NCBI GenBank assembly: GCA_022432975.1 | Contig: CM039502.1 | Location: forward strand, 12,872,954 to 12,936,953 | Reading direction: 5' to 3' | Origin: Begonia masoniana | Taxonomy: Eukaryota; Streptophyta; Magnoliopsida; Cucurbitales; Begoniaceae | Length of the DNA: 64,000 nucleotides | Shown here: piece after piece, positions 34,898 through 45,200 of the stretch | How positions within the stretch are numbered: position 1 is the stretch's first letter | Layout of the letters: each line of letters starts with the position of its first letter | Program-made: the position numbers and the translations under genes | The notes under the pieces: generated by a model | Seen by the model: only the letters and a program-made list of their open reading frames with translations | Database searches by the model: none | What the model was told of the DNA's origin: nothing

Positions 34898-35154
34898 TTA
34901 AGTGTGTGGGGAAGCAGTTGTATCAGAACTGGAATCTTGATTGCCTCGACGGAGATCTTCAATCAGGTTCCCCAACTCTTTTCTAGCAGACTCTCTTCCA
35001 AACATGAACCCATACCTGAGAAGAACTGATTAACAGAGAATCTATAAAAAGTGAAGTAAACGGAAGAGATAGAACAAAACAAATACCAGCAGGAAACGGC
35101 TGAGAAGGCTGCAGCAGTGGCAATAGTCTGAATCAATGTGAACGACTTCGTCAT
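34898..35154 (-). CDS. Small (61 aa) single-pass membrane-like protein, two exons
   Basis: Exon 1 is 35154-35087 (ATG to TGCTG|GTATTT) and exon 2 is 35015-34898 (CAG|GTATGG to TAA). The lengths 68 + 118 = 186 nt give 61 residues in frame. The protein starts MTKSFTLIQTIATAAAFSAVSCWYGFMFG, a hydrophobic Ala-rich helix ending in an aromatic patch. A charged tail follows (GRESARKELGNLIEDLRRG) and a Ser/Thr-rich end (DSSSDTTASPHT). Short conserved plant proteins of this form exist, but I do not know a function; a membrane or mitochondrial-targeted location is a guess from the helix. An untranslated first exon may lie at 35.7-35.9 kb. Confidence 0.6.
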
Positions 35155-35159
35155 TGATG

Positions 35160-36827
35160 TTAAATTTCGACGAAACACTGTTTTTGAGGGTTTAAGGAAG
35201 ATTTTAATCTTCATAATTTCTAAACTACTAGCTAATGTAAATTCTGAAAAGAATTTCAAGCCTATCTTGTTCAATTTCCATTAGACTCGCCTTTACTATC
35301 AATCTCAAAATTGTTGAATATGATCCCTAATCTCGACAATTGTTGAGAATGTTTCCAAAATCATGAAACGTCAAAAATTATAATGTGGTAATATTATAGT
35401 GTCAAATTTAGCTACAAAATAAGCATTCGCCTGCAGATCACCGGTTGCATGAATTCTACCTCTCAATTTCCTTCTGATAATCCTCTCCATCCCCATTCAT
35501 TTTCCACAAACAGTTCAAACCTTTCTCGCAATCATCCGTCAGTACACAAGTAAACAATAAGCACCATTTCATCAAACACAACATATGCATCATTAATTAT
35601 TCTGCAATTCTGATACATATTTACAGAAGCCAAAAAAAATCGATCACCACAAACAGAAGATGAAGAAATCAAGAGGGGAGAATTCGGACCTACAAATGAC
35701 CAAGGGAGACTGGCAACGACGGTAGAGACGTTGAGTGAATAGGAAAAGGAAGAAGCCGAACTGCTAGAAAGGAGATAAATGAGGGAGAAGACAAATGGAG
35801 AACTGGAAGTGTGGAGAATTGAGTGAATCTGAGGTTAGAGACAGGCCTTCGCTGCAATGGCGAAGAGATTTTGAGAAACTAGCTCTATAGTGAGGGCAGG
35901 TTAATTACTGAAAATTACCTTTCTCTACGTATTTTCGTTAAGAACTGATAAAATACCGAAAACTAACCTTTTAAACCACAGAAATTACCAAATTATCCAC
36001 AAATAAAATTTAGGTTTCTTTCTCTCCGTCTTCTTCACTACAACTCACCTGCAGACCCCTCCCTCTCTCTCTACCAGTTTCTGCTCATTTCAACTTTCGC
36101 TTCTTTGTTTCCATTGAAAACTGCCTCTCCGGCGTTGCTCATCTCGAATTCAGCTCTGTTCTCTTCGGTTAGTGGTTCAATCTTTCCTCGGTTGTTATGG
36201 CTATTTTTAGGATTTCTGGCAGAGCCTGTGTTGTCTGACAGATTCTGCGTTTTCGTTCTTCCTGTTTGTCGGAGATTTCAATGGCTTCATGTGAGTGCTT
36301 CTTCCTCTGTTCAGGAGATCTTTTTGTGCTTTCATTTGTACTAGTCTCTTCTTTATCATGGTTTTTACATGATAATATGTTTAGTTCTTTGGTCATTCGC
36401 CACAATTGTGGATGTTTTAAGTCCTTGTTACAGTGTATGATTGAATTTGAATATCTCAGATTTCTTTTGCGAGACTTTAGTTAAGTTTATCAAAAAAAAA
36501 AAAAAAAGTGGATGTATCTAAAATTTTCACTTTTTGTAGACGTTGTGATAATCATATTTCTTAATTTTCAAGTCGCTACACGTTAGCGTGTATGGTGGAA
36601 TATAGCACTCTTCTTCCACGGGCTTTACTTAAATTTTTTATGAGCGTCAGCGGTGCCTTATCCTAAACTTGTGTTAATCTTGCAGCCTGGATTTGTTGAG
36701 AATCATTACGTGCAATTATTTTGTATATTCTCAATAATCATGGCACATTCACTGCTCAAATATAACTTGTTGGATGTTAACTCAAACAAATTTTCTTTAT
36801 CATTTCCAAAAATAATGGTTTTTTAAG
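35160..36827. other. Intergenic or divergent upstream region
   Basis: Lies between the minus-strand small gene and the plus-strand Utp12-domain gene. A pyrimidine-rich patch at 36010-36180 ('cctccctctctctctacc') looks like a plant 5' leader for the plus-strand gene, and 36288-36297 'tcATGGCTTCATgtgagt' would make a start plus donor. Joined to the acceptor at 36827, that start gives an immediate stop, so I do not call it. Poly-A run at 36491-36507. No WD40-repeat coding seen here. Confidence 0.5.
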
Positions 36828-38664
36828 GATTGGTGGATGCAGTGAATGAAGAAACTGCAGATGGGATTCTTGTTGATTATGATATTAATGAGCCAACCAT
36901 GGGAGAGAAACTTGCATTAAATTTTCCAGATAATGATAAGGTTAAGAGCCATGAGGAAGAAGAGCCTTCAGGCCTTGCAATGCCCCCAAGAGCAGATTCT
37001 GTTCATGTTATGCTAAAGCAGGCATTGCGTGCTGATGATCGTAGCCTTATGTTAGATTGTTTATACACGAAAGATGAAAAGGCATATATCTTTTTATTTT
37101 TACTACTGATTTGCCTGTCACTTCTCTTGACTCAGATATAAATAACATCCCTAATGTGTTCCATGTTTTCAGGTTATCTCGAAGTCTGTTTCTCTTTTAA
37201 ACTCATCAGATGTATTGAAGCTCTTAGAGTTTGTGATATCTATTATTGAGTCAAGGTAAATTATCGATGTTTATATTTTTATTCTTTATCTGACAATCCA
37301 TTTAAATTATGCACTTAAGAAATAAGAAAAGTCGTTTGTATTTTACTTTGATTATGCTAGAATTTAGGGTCAATATTAATTATTACAATTGTAAAAGTTA
37401 TTTGCAAGCAGATAGTGAAGATAATTTGAAAGTTTATATGTTTTCATAGAGCCACTGCAATCGCAGCCCAATGTACCGATTTGATCATATGTTTAGTGGA
37501 GTTAAGTTTTTTTTATGCTAGGGATGAACTATTTACTATCTGATTCTACTAATGACATCGCTGCTGGTGTAATTTTATATAATGAAAAGAAATTAATAGG
37601 GAAACTCGTTGGATCACTTCATTTATATGTTTGATTTTGTGAAGGTAGGCCAGAAAAAATGGATGATCTTGAGTCACTCCTCCTAGTTTTCTTTGAGTGT
37701 TTATTTCTTAAAAATATATATTATCATTGCAGCGGAGCAATTATTGCATGTGCCCTTCCATGGTTGAGAAGTCTACTCCTTCAACATTCGAGTGAAATAA
37801 TGTCACAAGAATCTTCATTATTTACTCTCAACTCTTTATATCAGGTACATGTCTGCCCGTGATTCAGGATCGTCATGATTGATAAAATTGTCAAAAAATA
37901 TTGGTTTGTTGGTTGTTTTTATGCTATCCTTTGACGTGAATATTTTAATTTGTGTGGATTGAATGTATGGATATTTCATTGCATTAGATTTTTCTGATAG
38001 ATGAAAATAATAATAGTTGGATGCTTATAAATATTTAGTTTTTGATTATTACTTATGGGCTTCAGATCTATATTTTGTGAAAGAATAATGATAAAACATT
38101 TTCATCAATTTTTTCTTGAACGAAGAGTAATTTTTTAAACAACTTTCAATTGTTTTTAGATAACATTTTTTGAAGAACACATTTGAATTTATCATTTCAA
38201 CATTCTTCTATTTTTCTAAACTATCTCTGCATCCAATCCAAGGCTCTCTACACTCCAAGAATTATCCTTTGCGCCATAATTATTTTCCTCCACCCTGCTC
38301 TGTCCATTCAGTTTATAATGAAGAATTATTGTGCGCAGCTCATAGAGGCTAGAGTTTCTACATTTCAATCAGCTCTTCAGCTATCAAGTAGCATAGACTT
38401 CCTTTGCAGGGGAACAAGGGTAAGTGAGTTCCAACTGATAGATAAATTCATCAAACTGTCATTTTATTTTTGTCATACTTTTTTTGCCAGTTTGTTGATG
38501 AAGACGAAGATGAGAAGATCACAACAATACCGATTATTTACGAAGACAAAGATGAAAGTGACGAATCGGAATCAGAAGATGCAATGGAAACTGATCAAGA
38601 TGAAGGAGAGGAAGGTGTTGACAATCTTTATGAGGTTGAAGAGAGTGGTGAAATGAGTGAATGA
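36828..38664 (+). CDS. WDR43/Utp5-like protein, C-terminal Utp12-domain portion
   Basis: Five exons keep frame: 36828-37081, 37173-37255, 37733-37844, 38339-38419, 38491-38664 (TGA), 233 residues. Key text is LVDAVNEETADGILVDYDINEPTMGEKLA, DSVHVMLKQALRADDRSLMLDCLYTKDEK, then SVSLLNSSDVLKLLEFVISIIES, ACALPWLRSLLLQHSSEIMS and IEARVSTFQSALQLSSSIDFL. This is the helical Utp12 domain of small-subunit processome WD proteins (t-UTP subcomplex, pre-rRNA transcription and processing in the nucleolus). The tail is strongly acidic (DESDESESEDAMETDQDEGEEG). WDR43 proteins normally have an N-terminal WD40 propeller of several hundred residues; none is visible upstream, so this is a truncated gene or fragment. 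The first intron uses a GC donor (AAG|GCATAT). Expression unknown. Confidence 0.75.
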
Positions 38665-39012
38665 TTCAGGCAAATTAATCTTCCATAGTTTCAATTTTGA
38701 CTTAATTTTTAACTCTGTATTCTTAGTGTTTCATGTTCGGAATTATAGATTTTTAGATGATTATATGTTTGAGGTACGTTGAAAATGAATAGTAGGCTTA
38801 CGACATCATTTACTCATCGGTAAAATTATTGTGTTGTATAAATATTTAAAATAATAGACTACACGAGACGTAACTGGAAGATTAAAATATAAAATGAAAA
38901 TGTAAATGTAAAATAACATTTAGAAAATACATTATATCATACATATTATGCTTAGAACTCTTCAAATTGAGTCTAAAGATCAGAAAAATACCCATATGAA
39001 GAGCAGCCAGCT
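38665..39012. other. Convergent 3' spacer between Utp12-domain gene and GAD
   Basis: 348 bp, AT-rich, no open frame. Both neighbouring genes end here and must place their polyadenylation signals in it; 'aataat' and 'aataaa'-like words are plentiful but none decisive. Confidence 0.5.
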
Positions 39013-42000
39013 CTAGCAGACACCATTCTTCTTCTTCTTCTTATTAGCCACAAACATCTTCCAAATCGTAGACACCTCCCTCTCGACCTCCTCGTCGCTC
39101 TTCTTAATGATCACAGTTACAGTCCCACTCTCCGGGGCCGTTTCCTTGCTGACTTCTAATTTAGTGGCTTCTAATTTAGTTGTAATCACTCGCGCAGGAA
39201 GGGTGTCGAGTTCATGCAAAACTTTTTCGATATCAAAGACCAGGCGTTCAGCGAGTGTGCGAGAAAAATCTTCACGTATTACGACCCTCAGCACTGTTAT
39301 GTGTTGTGCATCGGCTGGCATGGTGTAGGCCGGGACTATCCACCCAAAGCGCCTCAACATTTCGGAGATTTCAAACTCGTTGTGGCAGCTGTTGTCTTTG
39401 AAAGAGAAAGCAACTAGTGGGACTCCGTCATCTTTGGAGACTATGGTGAAACGTCCCGTATTTTCCAGTCCTTCTCTCAGCACTATCGCGTTTTCTCGGC
39501 AATTTTCCATGACATTTCTATATCCCTGTCATAGCATCCAAAACAAAAGTGTCTTATTGGTGAGAGGTATGCGTAGTAACCAAAGATTAAACAATCGGAG
39601 TGAGCTCGAGAAGAACGTCGGATCAAAAAGAAATTAAAGGGCGATCAAGGACCTGTCAAACCAAACCGAATTATTATTTATCAAACTGGTTTTGTCCGAT
39701 TTCTAGATGTGATGTTTGGGTTTTAGTTATAGAGAGGGAAAGAACCGACTAATTGATTTTCGGTTACACGACTATTTAAACAGCTAATTGTGAACAATGA
39801 CTAAAATAAACTACTTGAATCATGCTTGGTCAAGAGCATTTTGGAGCTAACCTCGTATCCTAAGCGAATAAGCTGGTAATACTGGGCAATGACTTGGCTA
39901 GAACCTGCAATTGTCAACGTTAATCTTCATCCAATCAAAGAATTTGAAGGAAGATCTTGAAAACTAACGATAAGATTAGGATACCGAACCAAAACACAAA
40001 TTAACGGCTTTTGAAACGATTGATCAGTGTCAATCTGATTTTGCTACCTTTGGAGAAGTTGAGGGTGAAAGTTGGTTGATCTGCTCCAAGATAGTTGATA
40101 TGGAAAATGAGTTCTTCAGGCAAATCCTCTTTGCTTCTCCAAATAACCCATCCAATTCCGGCATAAACAAGTCCGTATTTATGGCCGCTGACGTTAATGC
40201 TCTTCACCAATGGCAGCCTGAAGTCCCACTCAAGCTCTGGGTAAAGAAATGGAGCAATGAACCCTCCGCTTGCAGCATCTACGTGAATAGGAGTATCCCA
40301 TCTACCACATCAATAATTTCCAATCACCATTAAATCTCAACTGAATCACTCAAAGATTAGAGAGAAAAATAACGATCTGTCTTTCATTTATAACAGCAAA
40401 GTAGTAGAATTCAGACCAAGAAACAAACAATTAAAGCAGCTATTCCTAAACCCATTAGGATTGGATATGCATTCTATTATTTAAGCTCTGAAAAATAAAA
40501 CCAGCACTGACTAGGAATTTGTCTAGAGAGTGTTGAATTAAGTCCAATATTTCATAAACTCAGCAAAGATTGACAAAGAACAATATTTCATAAACTGAGT
40601 TTGCTTGTATATTTTCTAATGATCAATGATTATTCAATCTTGTTCCTTCCATGGATATAAGTTCCAATCTAGAACCGAGCCACGTTAACATCGTTGCTTT
40701 TAATATTGTTTTTATTTTCAGTTTACGTCTACTTAAAGTTCTTCAACAATTAGTGTCAAAGAACAATTGTGTTTTCATCAAAAGATTTTAAGTTAAAGTC
40801 CTCACAATTTGCTTTATACAGTGGGAAATTTATCAGAGGGAGAGGGAAGTTACCCAGTTTGCTTGTTTTTCTGGATCAAGAGATCGTTCAAGAGTTTGAC
40901 GTCCTCGAATTCTCCGTTTAGAGTAGAACCCAGAATTGCAGCGACGCAGATGGTGTTCTCGTCGACCATCTCCACCGCTTTCTTTGGGTCCATCACATAA
41001 TACCCTTCCCTCAGCTTCACCTCCTTCAGCTCCACCTCAAAGTACCTTGCAAATTTCTCCCAGCAAACCTTCGTCCAGAACAGATTATATATTCCGTAGA
41101 TCGGATTAATTCTTTCGACATTAAAAGCAATTTCGGGCTGATCCTATTTTCAAATTTGAGAAGAGTAAATACCTGGACATTAGCTCCAGTGACGATGTTG
41201 GGCTTATCACAGGGTTTGCCCTCTGTTTTCCTTCTGTTCTGCCATTTTCGCTTGAAAGCCAAGCCGGCAAGCATGATGGCCTCCGACGACCCCACCGTTC
41301 CGACGCCCACCGCCGTCTCTGACTCTCCAAGCGGCGCATTGAAAAGGTGAGCTATAATGTTCACACATCGATTCTGCATCCACCAAAATCATCCCCATTT
41401 CACTAATTTTCCACTTCTTTCTTAGCATTATTATAGTTTTCCTCTTTCTAGTTTCTTCACTCTCGGAAGACCCACGTCTGATATTCACTCAGAGAATCCA
41501 AATTGAATCGCAGATGAAAAATGACGAATATTGCGTTAATTTAATTTTTCACGTGAATTAAACAACACCCATGCAAATCAAATCATTCACAGACAAATTA
41601 AAAAGGTTGTAATTCTACATTTAAGTTTAAAAATTGATAATTTTACAGAACATAATTTATTAAAAAATGAACATCACATAATAATGCGACAGGGGAGAAT
41701 AATTTGCTGGACGTGCAGTCCCGATTTAAATCTAAAATAGTAGAATACCGTTGCAGGGCTGTTCTTTTTTAACCCCTCACCGATTAGAGCTCAAATTATA
41801 TATTTAGTTAAATCAAACATGCATCCTTTAACTATCAATTATTTAAATTTTATTGACAATTTATCTATTAATTCTAGCATGCTTATACAATGTATTTCAT
41901 TTAATCATGTGTTTTCACTCAATTTCCGGTGTCTCTAACAATTTCTAACCCCATTTTAAACTTTATCAATATCTTAATTTCAAAATTAAGTTAAAAATCA

Positions 42001-42170
42001 ACAAATAGACTAGAATTTGAGTTAACAAGTTTCTTAAATTAAAAACGTGGTACACACGTGCCACATTTTTCAAAAAGTCTAAAATTACTTATATATGAAA
42101 GATAAAGTTCGATTTGTCCACAATAAAACGGGCCTAAATTACAATGTACCTAATAATTATATACACACAC

Positions 42171-42208
<38 letters not shown>

Positions 42209-45200
42209 GAAATGGTAATTATCAATTTAAACCCCAAAGTATGATGTTAATTTGAAACACTCTCTAAACTAAAAATTTTAATAACTAAAACCTTAAACTA
42301 TAAAAAATGTAACAAATCAAACCATAGCGGGAGGCTGATCACCCCCCGTTCTTAATTTACATAGAGAATGAGGAGCCGATCACCCCCCCCCCCCCTGTTC
42401 TGTCCAGTGCTTACGTGGCACTGGACATATTGGGTTGGGGGGTCGATGTGGTGGTGGAGATCTCCGTTCAACGTGCACCGTGCATGATTCGAGAACGGGA
42501 GCTCCATGCTCCAGAACGGCCCTCCATTCCTTGGCCCGCAACGACCTCCTGTTCTCAAAATTAGGGCTGAGAACGAGGGGTCGCAACGGGGGGCCAATCC
42601 CCAACGGTATATAAAAAATCGACCCCCTTGTTCCACCCCCTACTTTCGAAAAAAATCAATTTTCTCTCAGCCCTCCTCGATTCCAACCCAAAATCCAACC
42701 ACTTCACGCCCCACTGTGTTGATTTCTCAATCCCTAATCGTTTCCTTCAAATATCATCAAAAAAATCTCATAAATTTAAGCCCTAAATCGTCCAAATCAT
42801 CAATTCAACCTAAATAGAAAAATCCCCTCAAATGGCTTCCAAATTGACGATTAAACGAAAGGCTGCCCCGTCACAAGATGGCCCAACTGAACGTGTTTTG
42901 CCAAATCGTTCATCGTTATCACAAGGTACTCCGACTCAAGCATGACACTTGTCAACTCGGTATGTTTCTATTGAATTTTGAAATCAGATGTGTCAAGAGT
43001 AGTTTGAGCGGAATATGTCAAACTGCTTGGTTATTCATTCCAAGATCGTCAACTTTAGAGGTTGGAAGTCATTGGAAATCAAGCAGATGTTCAACAGAAT
43101 CGCCCTGTATGGAGTACACGAATTTAGGGGCGATAGCTGCGATATAATTGGTCGCTTGTTTTATGCGATTTTGACCTCTATCGAGAGGGCAAGATGTTTG
43201 AAGACGTACATTCTTGGTACAGAGATCGTTATACCTCTAGAGACGGTTAATGAATTGTTCTGGTTTGCCAGAGAAGGGATTGAGGTGGAGAGATACTACT
43301 ATACTTCCGAGATTATGATTTTTTCAGATCAGCCGAATGACTAGATTTCCTTCGAGAAATTCATCGCAGTCCCAATATGGTAGGATTCGTGAAGCTAAAA
43401 TCCAAGGATTTGAACTTCAAAACTCAGATTATTCACAATCTGATAATTCACATCATTCTACCTCAAGATGGACATAGAGATTTCGTGAGCTGCATGGAAC
43501 TCTATGTGATGGAGAAGCTATACAACAAGAAAATGGTCGGCTTTGACTTCGTGATTTTTGATCACATGCATGAGATTGGTCGGACATGCAACAAGAATAT
43601 GTCGTACAACACGTTGATTCAGAAGATCATCGACCGAGCTCAGATTCAGCTACCGATTAGAGAGCATATGAGAGCACAAAAATCCAACGATGTATTTGAT
43701 AGGCTTCATTTGATTCGGATGGGCCAAGTTGAAGTCAACGATACTTGGGTGTTCAAGGGAGATCGGTGGGCCTTCATCTCTGCAGATATTCCTATGGAAG
43801 AAGTCACCGCGCGATCATTGTCCCCCCCCGGCTAGTAGGTGGGACATGATGAAGTAGATACTTGAGTTTCTTGTACGCAGAGTCGAGGACCTCACCGTGA
43901 CACACAGAGAGTTAGTTGTGTAACGACCTCGTTTCCCAGCAATATATTGTCCGCTCTGGGGATTGGGCCGTAGCACAATATCTTCCCCTCGCGGCTTTGT
44001 TTGGTGAGAACTTCCCAGAAGGTCACCCAACCTGGGATTGCTCTCGCCGAAGCACTTTTAACTTCGGAGTTCTTATGGGATCCGTTGTCAATCGTGCTCC
44101 AAAACGCGTCTTGCTATGTTGGAAGGGTCTCTTTACATATGTTTCATTTCCACATACTTCTCCAAGCGATGTGAGATTGTGACGACCCCCTTTTTACGAT
44201 CTGTCACCTTCCGGTTCGCCCGCGCGGACGTACTGCCATCCGGGTTCCGATTCGTGCAGCCATCGTACCCATACGTGTATATTCGGGTCATCACAAGTTG
44301 AGTCCCACAGAGAGTTGAGGAAAACCCTCATGGATAGGGTGGATCAAGATGACGACGATATCCCACCGTAATTTAGTTTATATTTTATATTTCATTTTAT
44401 GTACTTTACTTTATGTTTGTAACTTTAGGTTTGGTTTGTAACTTTAGTTTATGTTTGTACTTTAGGTTATGATTGTACTTTAGTTTATCTGGATCTGGCT
44501 TTGGGTTATACAATTGATATTTCTTCTGTGTATGACCACAATAGCTTGTACTGTTCGTCGCCCTTCCTTTCATTAAGTTTTCGAGATTCGCTTCTTGCTC
44601 TTCTAGTAAAACTTGGTGTAATGTTGACATTTAAATTCCTCCTTACTATCTCGATAATGGAAGGAATTTTTCACGTAGGTTGACTTTTGAACCTATCCAA
44701 ATAATGATTTGCCACTCATTTTGAAGTAACGTGTCGATTCTCAATTTTTCTTGAACAGTTGTGAGAATCGTTGAAACTCTTTATTTGAAACATAAACTTA
44801 TTTTGCATTTTCAAACCATGCAGTCGCCAATCACATCTGTCTTCACACACTGTCGTCAGTCGTCGAGATTCATTTTGAATGAATTTAATCTCATAACCAT
44901 TATTCAAAACATATTCTACTATTTCTTCTCTAATTGCTTGTAAAGAACTATATTTTTTCTGCAGATAAAATCTCATCAAAATTTCTTCCCTCATCAGTAT
45001 GTTTTTCACCTCATCATCTTTCGAGTTGACCAATGTTCGAAGCTAATCGTCTAGAGTTTTCGATATCGATTGCGCCTCTATTTCTTCATTATCTTCTAGG
45101 TGATCAAATGCCCAAAGATCACCATATATGGGAGTGGAGTACGAATATCAGTACATAGTGGCATCACAAATTGTTGTCTCGTCTAAATCAATTGATCTAC

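Noticed and set aside
36288..36297. Start codon plus splice donor for the Utp12-domain gene
   Set aside because: Splicing to the acceptor at 36827 creates an immediate TGA, so this start cannot lead into the observed exons.
42174..42203. Functional significance of the (TA)n run left of the intronic MULE
   Set aside because: Simple microsatellite common in plant introns.
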